Shown here piece after piece: positions 1 to 8,805 of a stretch of DNA of 64,000 nucleotides. The position numbers and the translations under genes are program-made. Position 1 is the stretch's first letter; each line of letters starts with the position of its first letter. The notes beneath the pieces are model-generated. The model did not search any database. It saw only the letters and a program-made list of their open reading frames with translations, and was not told the origin of the DNA. Source of the DNA: Arcicella aquatica (GTDB lineage: Bacteria > Bacteroidota > Bacteroidia > Cytophagales > Spirosomataceae); NCBI RefSeq assembly GCF_034928825.1, contig NZ_JAYFUL010000025.1:1-64000 (forward strand), given 5' to 3'.

Positions 1-164
1 AGGGAAATCAGTATTGGTTTACAATGCAAAGAAAAGAAATTATTCGATGCCCCCAAATATTTGACTTGAGCCAAAATATATGCTTGAAATTTTTATCCCC
101 CAAAAAATCCGCTTGAGCCCTTTATAGTCTCTTTGTAGATTTCTATCAACTTTTCTATCAAATA

Positions 165-201
165 CAAAAAAAGTGCCTTTAGACTGCTCTAAAGGCACTT
201 T
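165..201 (-). terminator. Rho-independent terminator of tRNA-Ser
   Basis: A perfect 14-bp stem (170-183 with 188-201) with a 4-nt loop is followed, reading the minus strand, by a run of T (A-run at 166-172 on the plus strand). It lies just past the 3' end of the minus-strand tRNA gene, so it probably ends that transcript. Bases 1-164 hold no gene I can support. Confidence 0.85.
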
Positions 202-203
202 CG

Positions 204-288
204 TAGAGAGTGAGGGATTCGAACCCCCGGACCTGTAACAGTCAACAGTTTTCAAGACTGCCGCAATCGACCACTCTGCCAACTCTCT
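204..288 (-). tRNA. tRNA-Ser (anticodon UGA)
   Basis: Read on the minus strand, this 85-nt stretch folds as a class II tRNA. The 7-bp acceptor stem pairs 282-288 with 205-211. A D-arm, the anticodon loop CTTGAAA with anticodon TGA at 254-252, a long variable arm and a T-loop of the GGTTCGAATC type follow. The long variable arm and the anticodon together indicate serine (UCA and relatives). The 3' CCA is not encoded and must be added after transcription. A strong terminator follows directly. Confidence 0.95.
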
Positions 289-523
289 TCGTTTTTGATG
301 ATGCAAAATTAGTACTTTCTTTCTTTTTGTGCAACTTTAAAGTAAAAAAAATATCAAAAAAAAATAACAGACAATTAATTTATGCTGATTATCAGGGAGA
401 TAAAATAAAAAAAACTTTTATACTTTTTTTTTCGTATATGATAATATAGTGTAGCTGAGGGTCTCCTAGGCATGTTTTATTAAACCAAATCCCTCTCGGA
501 GACAGGGGACATACAATCTTAAT

Positions 524-997
524 ATGAAAAATTTACTATTATCGCTATTCATTGCTGTTATTACAGCGGCCTGCAAAGGTTATACTCAGGAGGGAATGCC
601 TCAAAAGTTTGAAATTGAGAAATCGGATGAAGCATGGAAGAAAGCATTAACACCTGAGCAATTCCAGATTACTCGAAAGAAGGGAACTGAAAAAGCTTTT
701 TCGGGCAAGTATGTATATAACCATCAGATAGGAACTTATCATTGTGTGTGTTGTAAGCAAGAGATTTTTACTTCAAATACTAAATTTGAAGCTGGCACAG
801 GTTGGCCATCTTTCTGGAGTCCGATAAGTAATACTAATGTATTAGTGGTCTCAGATGATAGTAAAGGGGTGTCGCACGAAGAAGTAATCTGTAGCAAATG
901 TGGTGCCCACTTAGGGTATCTTTTTGATGATGGTCCCAAACCAACAGGAAAACGCTATAGTATTAATTCGCTATCGCTGGCATTTGAAAAAAAATAA
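524..997 (+). CDS. msrB: Exported MsrB-like protein with Ser at the catalytic Cys position
   Basis: This 157-residue protein belongs to the methionine-R-sulfoxide reductase B family. It starts with a hydrophobic signal ending in a lipobox-like ITAAC (Cys about residue 17), so it is probably a lipoprotein acting outside the cytoplasm. Two zinc-binding CxxC pairs (HCVCC and CSKC), GTGWPSF and GAHLGYLFDDGP are intact. The catalytic motif, normally RYCxNS, reads RYSINS here; the codon is AGT, one base from TGT. The usual resolving Cys (GCGWPSF) is Thr, which is common in the family. Without the nucleophilic Cys, ordinary reductase chemistry is not expected. A terminator follows the stop. It might be an inactive or repurposed binding protein, or the change could be a sequencing error. 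Confidence 0.85.
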   Translation: MKNLLLSLFIAVITAACKGYTQEGMPQKFEIEKSDEAWKKALTPEQFQITRKKGTEKAFSGKYVYNHQIGTYHCVCCKQEIFTSNTKFEAGTGWPSFWSPISNTNVLVVSDDSKGVSHEEVICSKCGAHLGYLFDDGPKPTGKRYSINSLSLAFEKK

Positions 998-1015
998 TCA
1001 AGCAAAATAATCAAG

Positions 1016-1053
1016 TTGATTCATGCGCTTATTAGTGTATGAATCAATTTTTT
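1016..1053 (+). terminator. Terminator after msrB-like gene
   Basis: A 9-bp inverted repeat (1016-1024 with 1039-1047) is followed by six T, 19 bases after the stop codon of the msrB-like gene. Confidence 0.75.
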
Positions 1054-1149
1054 AACATTAAAGCTTTCATTTTCTATCTTAATTCACTCCCTAATCTAAA
1101 AGTTTTGTCGTAAATTGTCACCTATTTTAGTTTGATAAATAAGTGCGTG

Positions 1150-3723
1150 ATGAACAAGATAAAACAAATCATTCAAAATCTTAGTGTTATTCTTCAAGCA
1201 GCTCTATTGAATTCTCTGCATTGGCTTTGGCTTCAAACAGATAAGTTGTTGGTTGGGATACTGGGTGAAGAAAAAGTACAATCATTTTACAAACGCCTTG
1301 ATAGCATTAAGGCTTATTTTTCAGATTTTAAACATAGCTTCGATAAAGAGTCTACCTATTATCGTCCGATAAAAACTCTCTGGAAATCTTTTGCGTGGAC
1401 AGTCTTCGCAGGTGCGTTTTACCTTTTTTGTATCCAAACAAACTTTTTGTGGCTAACGGGAGAGATGCCTTCGGTAGGTGAATTGCAGAATCCTAAACTT
1501 TCGCAGTCGTCAGAGATTTACTCAGAAGATAATGTTTTGATGGGTAAGTTCTTTCAAGAAAACCGTACTCCTGTTAAAAACTATAAAGACCTTTCGCCTT
1601 ATTTAGTAAAAGCATTGGTAGCTACTGAAGATGCCCGCTTTTACCAGCATTCTGGAATTGACTTTAGGGCCGTCTTTGGGGTAGCTGTAGGGATTGTTAC
1701 AGGCGCTAGCGAACGTGGAGGGGGAAGTACTATCACGCAACAATTAGCTAAAAACCTCTTTAAAACCCGTAAAAAACAAGGTATTTCAAAGAAGGGCTTA
1801 TTTGGATATGTACCTGTGTTGGGCAAATTCGTTATAAAGACCAAAGAGTGGTTAACGGCTATTAAGCTTGAAAGATATTATACCAAAGAAGAAATCATTC
1901 TATGGTATCTGAATACGGTTGATTTTGGAAGTAATTCTTATGGGATAAAAGTAGCCGCCAAGACCTATTTCAATACGTCGCCAGATAGCTTAAATGTGCA
2001 AGAATCTGCGGTGTTAGTAGGTATGCAAAAGGCTACTAATACATATAATCCAAGAAGAAATTACGAAAAATCACTGAAAAGACGCAATACAGTATTGTCG
2101 CAAATGTTAAAGTATGGTTATTTAACCAAAGTGAACTACGATTCCCTGTCAAAATTGCCGATTACTTTAAAAATTAATGAGGAGTCGCCTTATGATGGTA
2201 CTAGTAATTATTTCAAAACGGCAGTAGCCAAGGCTTTGAAAGAATGGGCTGATACAAGTGATGTAGATTTAGATTTGTATAGAGATGGTCTGAAAATTAT
2301 TACTACTGTAGATTCAAGGATGCAAATCTATGCAGAATCGTCACTACAAGAAGGAATGAGGGTTTTGCAAAAAACCTTTGATAACCACTGGGCAGGTAAA
2401 AATCCTTGGTCAGATGAAAAAGGAAACGAGATTCCCGGTTTTATCGATACCGTAGCCAAGCGTACAAGCTATTATAAATCGTTGGCAGTAAAATACAAGA
2501 ACAACCAAGATTCTATTTGGCATTACATGAAAAATGTAAAGCGTAAAATGTGGGTATATTCAAGAAATGGGTCGGGCGAAGAGCAAATGACGATGAGTGC
2601 CTACGATTCTATTGTGTATTATAAACGCTTTTTACAAGCTGGTATGATGAGTATGGACCCTTTTACTGGGCACATCAAAGCGTGGGTAGGTGGGCTAGAT
2701 TTTCAGTATTTCAAGTATGACCACGTCAATCAAGGACGTCGTCAGCCGGGTTCTACTTTCAAGCCCTTTGTATATACTACTGCTATTGATGGTCCTAAAG
2801 ATATGTCCCCTTGCTCACAGATTACGGACGAACCTTTTGAAATAGAAGTAGAAGAGAAAGGCGAGAAAAAAATATGGCGCCCACACAATGCAGATGGTAG
2901 GTTTACTTATCAGACGATGTCGCTGAGGCGAGCTATGGCACGTTCAATCAACTCGTGTGCGGCATGGCTTACCAACGAAGTTGGCCCCGATTCTGTCGTG
3001 TACTATGCCCATAAAATGGGTATCAAAAGTCCATTGGCGGCTGTGCCTTCTATCGGGCTTGGGTCAAATGATGTTACCCTCTTTGAAATGGTTGGTGCGT
3101 ATGGTTGCTTCTTGAACGAAGGAATGTACACACAACCCATGCTAGTAGTTGAGATTCAAGATAGAAACGGGAATACGATTCATACTTTTGAGCCTGAACG
3201 TCATCAAGCTATCAGAAAAGAGTCTGCTCAGTTGATGAGATACATGCTAGAAGGAGGATTAGAAGAACAAGGGGGTACTTCGCAAAACCTTTGGTCGTTC
3301 AAAGATTTATTTGATGGTAAAGACCGCTATAAATCACGTTTTGCAGGAAAAACGGGGACTACCTCAAACCACTCTGATGGTTGGTATATGGGTTTAACCA
3401 GTAATTTGGTAACGGGTACATGGGTAGGAGGTGATGACCGCTCTATCCACTTTAGAAGTGGGGCGTATGGCGAAGGTTCCAAGACGGCACTGCCTTTGTT
3501 TGGGCGGTATATGTCTAAGGTAATCAAAGACCCAACCCTCGAGGCTTATCATCCCGTACCTTTTGAAAAACTGGATATTAAGCGTGTAGGCAAGACATTC
3601 AATTGTGTGACAAGATATGCAGCAGTAAATGATTCAACCAGTGCTGATAGTAATGGTGTACAGTCTGATTCACTGGCACCGATAAGACAAGGGGAGGCTA
3701 AGGTAGATAGTAGTAGGAATTAA
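1150..3723 (+). CDS. mrcA: Penicillin-binding protein 1A (bifunctional transglycosylase/transpeptidase)
   Basis: This class A PBP polymerises and crosslinks peptidoglycan at the outer face of the inner membrane. I start it at ATG 1150 (857 residues); an in-frame TTG at 1132 would add six residues. A cytoplasmic tail of about 80 residues precedes one membrane segment (about 80-102). The GT51 domain carries the catalytic Glu in TEDARFYQH (E160) and GGSTITQQLAKNLF (about 190-203). The transpeptidase domain has SxxK as STFK (S535-K538), SxN as SIN (599-601) and KTGT (734-737). All catalytic motifs are present, and the length fits the family. hemF follows 72 bp downstream with no clear terminator between, so cotranscription is possible. 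Confidence 0.95.
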   Translation: MNKIKQIIQNLSVILQAALLNSLHWLWLQTDKLLVGILGEEKVQSFYKRLDSIKAYFSDFKHSFDKESTYYRPIKTLWKSFAWTVFAGAFYLFCIQTNFLWLTGEMPSVGELQNPKLSQSSEIYSEDNVLMGKFFQENRTPVKNYKDLSPYLVKALVATEDARFYQHSGIDFRAVFGVAVGIVTGASERGGGSTITQQLAKNLFKTRKKQGISKKGLFGYVPVLGKFVIKTKEWLTAIKLERYYTKEEIILWYLNTVDFGSNSYGIKVAAKTYFNTSPDSLNVQESAVLVGMQKATNTYNPRRNYEKSLKRRNTVLSQMLKYGYLTKVNYDSLSKLPITLKINEESPYDGTSNYFKTAVAKALKEWADTSDVDLDLYRDGLKIITTVDSRMQIYAESSLQEGMRVLQKTFDNHWAGKNPWSDEKGNEIPGFIDTVAKRTSYYKSLAVKYKNNQDSIWHYMKNVKRKMWVYSRNGSGEEQMTMSAYDSIVYYKRFLQAGMMSMDPFTGHIKAWVGGLDFQYFKYDHVNQGRRQPGSTFKPFVYTTAIDGPKDMSPCSQITDEPFEIEVEEKGEKKIWRPHNADGRFTYQTMSLRRAMARSINSCAAWLTNEVGPDSVVYYAHKMGIKSPLAAVPSIGLGSNDVTLFEMVGAYGCFLNEGMYTQPMLVVEIQDRNGNTIHTFEPERHQAIRKESAQLMRYMLEGGLEEQGGTSQNLWSFKDLFDGKDRYKSRFAGKTGTTSNHSDGWYMGLTSNLVTGTWVGGDDRSIHFRSGAYGEGSKTALPLFGRYMSKVIKDPTLEAYHPVPFEKLDIKRVGKTFNCVTRYAAVNDSTSADSNGVQSDSLAPIRQGEAKVDSSRN

Positions 3724-3795
3724 GAATCCTCACTCTATTCTCTCTCAGAAGCAGGTGTGGGATAGGGTAAGGTTTTTATTTTAAAAATTAAAACT

Positions 3796-4689
3796 ATGAC
3801 AAAAGAAAGCATCTCGGAATACTTTAAGGAATTACAAAATCAGATTTGTATTGCCTTGGAAAATGCCGATGGAAAAGCAACTTTTCATGAAGACAACTGG
3901 CAACGTGAAGGTGGCGGTGGCGGACGTAGCAGAGTAATTCAACAAGGAAATGTCATCGAAAAGGGTGGTGTAATGTTTTCGGCTGTTTGGGGAGACCTCC
4001 ACGAGAAAATGTTGGCTTCGATGGGTTTAACGGAAAAAGTCGACTTTTTTGCAACAGGCGTATCGATTGTATTACATCCACATAGCCCTAAAGTGCCGAT
4101 TATTCACATGAATGTGAGGTACTTTCAGATGTCTAACGGAACCTATTGGTTTGGCGGAGGCATAGACCTTACCCCACATTATGTAGTAGAAGAAGATGCC
4201 GTTTGGTTTCATCAATACTTAAAGAATGTTTGCGACCACCATAACGAGGCTTATTATCCTAAATTCAAGACTTGGGCGGATGATTATTTCTTTAATACGC
4301 ATAGAAATGAAACACGAGGTATTGGAGGAATATTTTTTGATTATCAGAAGCCTAACGAGAGCCGTAATAAAGAGCAATTGTTTGCTTTTGTAAAGGCAAT
4401 TGGTGAATCTTTTGCACCGATTTATACCCATTTCATGCAAAAGAACAAAGATTTACCTTTTACTGAAGAAGAGAAGACTTTCCAGATGCTTCGTCGTGGA
4501 CGTTACGTAGAATTTAATTTAGTGCATGACAGAGGGACCAAATTTGGACTAGAAACCAACGGAAGGACGGAATCAATCCTGATGTCGATGCCACCTATGG
4601 CACAATGGGTTTATGATTTTAAAGCCGAGGAAGGTTCAGAAGAAGAAAAAACCTTGAACTGGTTAAAGAAAGGTGTGAATTGGGTTTAG
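3796..4689 (+). CDS. hemF: Oxygen-dependent coproporphyrinogen III oxidase
   Basis: HemF oxidatively decarboxylates coproporphyrinogen III to protoporphyrinogen IX in heme biosynthesis, using O2. The 297-residue length is that of the family. The N-terminal block NWQREGGGGGRSRVIQQG, the GGGIDLTP segment and the RRGRYVEFNLVHDRGTKFGL block with the later TESILMSMPP are characteristic. The dependence on O2 implies aerobic growth. The stop codon lies inside the stem of a strong terminator. The gene sits between PBP1A and a convergent XRE regulator. Confidence 0.97.
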   Translation: MTKESISEYFKELQNQICIALENADGKATFHEDNWQREGGGGGRSRVIQQGNVIEKGGVMFSAVWGDLHEKMLASMGLTEKVDFFATGVSIVLHPHSPKVPIIHMNVRYFQMSNGTYWFGGGIDLTPHYVVEEDAVWFHQYLKNVCDHHNEAYYPKFKTWADDYFFNTHRNETRGIGGIFFDYQKPNESRNKEQLFAFVKAIGESFAPIYTHFMQKNKDLPFTEEEKTFQMLRRGRYVEFNLVHDRGTKFGLETNGRTESILMSMPPMAQWVYDFKAEEGSEEEKTLNWLKKGVNWV

Positions 4690-4712
4690 AGGATTCTCTA
4701 AACCTTTTTTTT
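4683..4712 (+). terminator. Terminator overlapping the hemF stop codon
   Basis: A perfect 9-bp stem (4683-4691 with 4696-4704) with a 4-nt loop is followed by eight T. The hemF stop codon is part of the left arm. It sits in the 25-bp gap before the convergent XRE gene. Confidence 0.9.
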
Positions 4713-4714
4713 GC

Positions 4715-5167
4715 TTAACCCCTAATTTTTTCTTCAAGCAATTTAATCTGAATCTGTAAGGAAGTGATTACAGATGATTTACTATCGAGTAATTGTTTTA
4801 ATAACTGCAACTGTACTTCTAGGCCTTCAATTTGCTGATGTAGTAATTTATTATGAAACTCTAGCTGTTTGTTACGGTCACTAAAATCACTAGGAGATTC
4901 TCTCTGAACACTGCTGGATTGGATAAGTAGGTTTTGTTGTAGCTCCTCCGCAGAAGTAACCGCAAAATCTAGTTTTTGTAAATTATCCAGGTTTATTCCA
5001 AAGTAGTTACAAATGGCATCACAAACATCTAATGAAGGGAAAGTATGTCCATTTTCATAGTCAGACAACGCACTTTTACTAACATCCAGTATCTTGCCCA
5101 ATGCTTCTAATGTCAACTTATTTCTTTTTCTCAGGATTCTGAGATTGGCACTAAACTTACTTTCCAT
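4715..5167 (-). CDS. XRE-family transcriptional regulator with C-terminal coiled coil
   Basis: This 150-residue protein has an N-terminal Cro/C1-type helix-turn-helix (about residues 8-62). The recognisable parts are LTLEALGKILDVSKSALSDYENG and the following helix DVCDAICNYFGI. The C-terminal third (about 100-148) is rich in Leu, Gln and Lys in heptad spacing, which suggests a coiled coil for dimerisation. No ligand or protease domain is seen. The upstream region carries two close copies of TTAACG, a possible operator for autoregulation, though this is a guess. Its targets cannot be told from context, because it converges on hemF and is followed upstream by repeats. Confidence 0.85.
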   Translation of the reverse strand: MESKFSANLRILRKRNKLTLEALGKILDVSKSALSDYENGHTFPSLDVCDAICNYFGINLDNLQKLDFAVTSAEELQQNLLIQSSSVQRESPSDFSDRNKQLEFHNKLLHQQIEGLEVQLQLLKQLLDSKSSVITSLQIQIKLLEEKIRG

Positions 5168-5253
5168 TTAATCTATTATTTGTTAACGCAATTTAACGAT
5201 TTGTAGGATGTTCTGAAAGGCAATAGTTTTTTAAATAGTTATTTGGTATTTCT

Positions 5254-5300
5254 AAACCAGAAAGGTCTCCGCAATACCTTTCGCAGAGACCTTTAGGTTT
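5254..5300. terminator. Long imperfect hairpin upstream of the XRE gene
   Basis: AAAGGTCTC (5261-5269) pairs with GAGACCTTT (5286-5294), and the stem extends outward through AAACC/GGTTT. There is no strong T-run. It may be a transcription barrier or part of a dispersed repeat. Confidence 0.45.
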
Positions 5301-5410
5301 AATTATTCAACGGATGTCTGTTAGACTTTGTTGGAAAATTCAAATAGATACCTCAAAAGATAATAAATCTATATTGTGTTTGTATCGATAACAAAATTTC
5401 CTATTGTAAG

Positions 5411-5612
5411 ACCTTACTTTTCTTGTCTTGATACAAGAAAAGTAACAAAAGAAAATCAAGAAATTCCGAAACTCGCTTCGCTCAAACAGCGGAATTTCAG
5501 AAAAACACACATAAAATTTTGTAATAAATTCTTACAAAATAAAGCTCTTTAAATTTTACTTTCGCAGTGCAGTAATGGATTTAACTGTTTGAGCGAAGCG
5601 AACTGATTCGCC
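5411..5612. repeat. Composite intergenic repeat with 16-bp inverted repeats
   Basis: The 490-bp gap between the XRE gene and the next gene holds no ORF. It contains a palindrome ACTTTTCTTGT (5416-5426) with ACAAGAAAAGT (5433-5443), a hairpin AAATTCCG/CGGAATTT (5461-5468 with 5490-5497), and a perfect 16-bp inverted pair CGCTTCGCTCAAACAG (5474-5489) and its complement (5585-5600). From memory, motifs of this CTTTTCTTG type recur in the intergenic DNA of many Bacteroidota. I infer a small non-coding repeat element, not a gene. Confidence 0.55.
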
Positions 5613-5662
5613 ACTACGATTATAATAAACAACCTTAATATTTTAAGAGTTAAATACTATGC

Positions 5663-6073
5663 TTATTCAGCCTCTGCTGACCATACAATTTTTTTCTTTT
5701 TACCTACTACCAATACAATTCTGGTAGGGCTTGGCAAAAGCATTAATCTTGCATTAGCAACTGGGTTTTCTTCTAGTTCTACTTCTACGCCAGCGTCAGC
5801 ACCTACTTCAATGCCACCGTCGCTAGTTTCTTTGAAAGAACGAGCCAAATAAGCAGTTGGTAATAATACGTCTGAATCTGGACAATATTCTTTATGAATT
5901 TCTTGAAGAATATTCTCTAAAAAATCACCGTATTTATCATTAAAATCATCTTCTAAATCGTGAAGGGCTTCTTCTACATCGTCGTAATCACGGTGATCAT
6001 AACCCATTTGACTAAGAGCGATTCGTTTTTCAAACAAAGAAAGAAGTTCTTTATCAAGTTCCTGAATATTCAT
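5663..6073 (-). CDS. Conserved hypothetical acidic protein
   Basis: I do not recognise the family. The protein is 136 residues from ATG 6073; a longer reading from a TTG adds ten residues with no support. It is cytoplasmic, with no signal or membrane segment. The N-terminal half is very acidic, with the run YDDVEEALHDLEDDFNDKYGD near residues 28-48 suggesting a helical segment. The middle carries a Gly/Val/Glu-rich stretch, and the end is a hydrophobic strand (RIVLVVGKKKKIVW). Composition and codon use look like a genuine gene. It stands alone between repeats and menC. Confidence 0.65.
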   Translation of the reverse strand: MNIQELDKELLSLFEKRIALSQMGYDHRDYDDVEEALHDLEDDFNDKYGDFLENILQEIHKEYCPDSDVLLPTAYLARSFKETSDGGIEVGADAGVEVELEENPVANARLMLLPSPTRIVLVVGKKKKIVWSAEAE

Positions 6074-6168
6074 TGAATTAAATTTTGTAATTGATATATG
6101 CAATACAAAATTGCAAAGTACTTAGTTGAATCTCAAATTTATCGACAAAAATTTATCACAAAAAAATC

Positions 6169-7263
6169 CTAAACCAAAAAGCTAAGGGGGGCTAAATCCC
6201 AAGCCTGTTGAGGATTATACAGAATTTTGCCATCACTAATTTCCAGTGGCGAAGCAATATTATTATGGTACAATTGCCCCGTACCAAGGCCTTGTGGCAA
6301 AGGATTGTTGAATTCGGCTGTAAATTGGGTGATGGCATTCAAGCCTACGTTCGATTCTAAAGCAGAGGTAAGCCACCACCCAATTTTTAATCGATTAGCA
6401 TTTTCAATCCATTCTCGGCATTGTTGAAAACCGCCCACTAAGGTAGGTTTTAAGATAATGTATTGAGGCATTATTTTTTTGAGCAACTTATACTTTTCGG
6501 TGTATTCTCGTACACCGATTAGCTCTTCATCTAGGGCAATTGGAATAGGCGTAACTTGACAAAGTTCAGCCATTAAATCTTCGTTGCCATGACGAATGGG
6601 TTGCTCAATGGAATGTAGTTGATATTGAGCCAGACGCTGTAGCTTGGGCAGTACTTCGTCTATCGAAAAAGCCCCATTGGCATCTACCCTCAAGGTGATT
6701 TGTTCAGCTGTATAGCGTTTGCGGATGTATTCCAGCAGTTCACATTCTTTATCAAAATCAATAGCGCCTACTTTGATTTTGATGGTATGATAGCCAGCCG
6801 CTAGCTTTTGGTCTATTTGGCGAAGCATAAAATCCTTGCTCCCCATCCAAACCAATCCATTGATTTCTATTTGACGTTCGGCCTTTGCAAAGCCATTGTT
6901 GAAGGGTTTTTGTTTACCACCATTCATTAAATCGAGCATGGCAGTTTCAAAACCAAAAACAACCGAAGGAAATGATTTTTCGAGTACCTGTTCTAGGATG
7001 ATATTCAAGTTCCAAGGGTACACCTCTAATTCAAGGGTATTGAAGTTTTCGCATATACCGAGTAGTTGTAATTCAAAATCTGGGCGGTCGTCGATACTAA
7101 GTCCTTTCAAAGGTGAACATTCGCCCAAACCAAAAACAGTAGGATTTTCGGAGTCAAAAATCTTAATGAAGTAGCTATCTTTGTGCGTTAGCACACCTCG
7201 AGACGTTCCTGCCTCGAAATTAAAATTCAGTGTATATTTTGCAAAGACAGCTTTAAGACTCAT
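6169..7263 (-). CDS. menC: o-Succinylbenzoate synthase
   Basis: MenC dehydrates SHCHC to o-succinylbenzoate in menaquinone synthesis, the usual respiratory quinone of Bacteroidota. The start is ATG 7263, giving 364 residues; upstream sequence reads from a TTG and looks non-coding. The enolase-superfamily catalytic set is visible: KIK (Lys at the second position of the barrel), the metal ligands in VDANGAF, SIEQPI and LDEELIG, and the second Lys in ILKPTLVGG. The N-terminal AGTSRGVL motif is typical of Bacteroidota OSBS enzymes as I know them. Dipeptide epimerase is the main alternative but fits less well. The rest of the men pathway is not in this window. Confidence 0.88.
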   Translation of the reverse strand: MSLKAVFAKYTLNFNFEAGTSRGVLTHKDSYFIKIFDSENPTVFGLGECSPLKGLSIDDRPDFELQLLGICENFNTLELEVYPWNLNIILEQVLEKSFPSVVFGFETAMLDLMNGGKQKPFNNGFAKAERQIEINGLVWMGSKDFMLRQIDQKLAAGYHTIKIKVGAIDFDKECELLEYIRKRYTAEQITLRVDANGAFSIDEVLPKLQRLAQYQLHSIEQPIRHGNEDLMAELCQVTPIPIALDEELIGVREYTEKYKLLKKIMPQYIILKPTLVGGFQQCREWIENANRLKIGWWLTSALESNVGLNAITQFTAEFNNPLPQGLGTGQLYHNNIASPLEISDGKILYNPQQAWDLAPLSFLV

Positions 7264-7577
7264 TTTCTGGTAAGCCCAATTGTTTTTAAAGAATTTAGCA
7301 ATAAGAATTTTGCCGAAATAAATAAATTTCAGCAATTATTTTACAATTAATCGTCTGATTGTGTGTGTATTAATGGTTATGAATAGACCTTCCGAGAGAT
7401 AAGTACTTCGTTAAAGTATCTTAAAAGGGATTTGAAATTAGTAAAAAGTCAGAACTCTTTATGAATTTTACAGTGTAAAATTTTTATTTTTTCTGAACAA
7501 GGCAAATTTTACGCCTTTTTTGAAGGTAATTTCAACTATAAAGGTAAATATATTGTAACATCATTTACTGCTCGACC

Positions 7578-7615
7578 CATCCCTAGCGAGGGACTTAAGT
7601 CCCTCGCTAGGGATG
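7578..7615. repeat. 38-bp perfect palindrome, GACTTAAGTC core (copy 1)
   Basis: Two 19-bp arms (7578-7596 and 7597-7615) are perfect complements centred on CTTAAG. It lies between divergent menC and lpxK, so it cannot simply be a shared terminator. The rest of the 7264-7666 gap shows no ORF. Copies with different outer arms occur at 28993, 32391 and 32488. Confidence 0.85.
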
Positions 7616-7666
7616 ATGGTTTTAATATTCCTAGTCGCAGGAAGGGTGAGGTAAAACAAAAAATCT

Positions 7667-8695
7667 ATGCGTTTTTTTCTTTTTCCTTTTACATGGTTGT
7701 ATGGTTTCATTACCGATTGCCGTAATTTCTGTTACGACAATCATCTGTTTTTTAAAGTCAGCCAATTTGAAAAACCTGTTATCAATATTGGGAATTTAAC
7801 AGTTGGAGGAACAGGTAAGACACCACATGTAGAATACCTGATAAAGTTGTTAAAACATCGTTTTGCAATAGTCATTCTTAGCAGAGGATATGGACGAAAA
7901 ACCAAAGGGTTTATCGTAGCTGATGAGTTGGCAACGGCTGAGACCATTGGTGACGAGCCGATGCAGTTTTATCATAAATTTCATCAAGTACTAAAAGTTA
8001 CTGTTGGAGAAAAGAGAGCAAAGGCATTGACGAATATTTTTAGGATTTTTCCTAAAACAGACCTAGTAGTGCTAGACGATGCCTTTCAACATAGGGCCGT
8101 AAAACCATCATTAAATATATTATTGATGGATTATAACAGACCCATTTACGAAGACTATGTATTTCCCGTAGGACGGCTCAGAGAACGCCGTCAAGGAGCT
8201 AAAAGGGCAGATATTTTGATAGTCAGTAAATGTCCCGACGATTTGTCTGTGCTAGCACAACAAAAAATCAGTGAAAATATTTTGCCTTATTTATCCGAAC
8301 AAACACCTATTTTTTTTACAGGGATACGTTATGGTAAACCGCAGGCAATCAATGGAAATATTCAAGGAGCTTGTCACAAAACAGTCTTGTTGGTGTCGGG
8401 CATAGCACGACCTGAGCCTTTTGAGGCTTATTGTAGGCAAAATTTTAAGGTAGTAGAACATTTAATCTATAAAGACCATCATCATTTTAATGAGAAAGAT
8501 TTTAGCTTAATCCTAGAAACGTTTCATAATATTCAAGAACCAGAAAAAAGTATTTTAATGACTGAAAAAGATATGGTGAAGTTTCAAGACTTCCTTGATA
8601 ATAAGGCAATTTCGATGTTTTATTTACCAATCGAGATTTATTTCTTAAATAATAGCCATGAATTATTTGATGATTTAATCCTGAGAAGAATGTAG
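7667..8695 (+). CDS. lpxK: Tetraacyldisaccharide 4'-kinase
   Basis: LpxK phosphorylates the 4' position of the lipid A disaccharide precursor at the inner membrane. The 342-residue protein has an N-terminal membrane-associated helix and the variant Walker A typical of LpxK, NLTVGGTGKTPHVEYL (about residues 42-57). The DDAFQHR motif near residue 139 is the conserved LpxK catalytic segment, and MTEKDMVKF near the C terminus is also characteristic. It is divergent from menC. The presence of LpxK confirms a Gram-negative cell with lipid A. Confidence 0.96.
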   Translation: MRFFLFPFTWLYGFITDCRNFCYDNHLFFKVSQFEKPVINIGNLTVGGTGKTPHVEYLIKLLKHRFAIVILSRGYGRKTKGFIVADELATAETIGDEPMQFYHKFHQVLKVTVGEKRAKALTNIFRIFPKTDLVVLDDAFQHRAVKPSLNILLMDYNRPIYEDYVFPVGRLRERRQGAKRADILIVSKCPDDLSVLAQQKISENILPYLSEQTPIFFTGIRYGKPQAINGNIQGACHKTVLLVSGIARPEPFEAYCRQNFKVVEHLIYKDHHHFNEKDFSLILETFHNIQEPEKSILMTEKDMVKFQDFLDNKAISMFYLPIEIYFLNNSHELFDDLILRRM

Positions 8696-8805
8696 GGCAA
8701 CAAAATAAAGTTTAAATTGCCTTATTCAAGCTTTTTAGCAATTTATGATGTTTAGTTGGTAGATGTGCTTGAACCTCTTTCGCCTTTTTTATTTAATTTT
8801 GTATT

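Noticed and set aside
1..204. Integration site at the tRNA-Ser 3' end
   Set aside because: No integrase gene and no second copy of the tRNA 3' end are seen in the window.
210..449. 79-residue open frame over the tRNA-Ser gene
   Set aside because: It overlaps a clear tRNA on the other strand and has no protein-like features.
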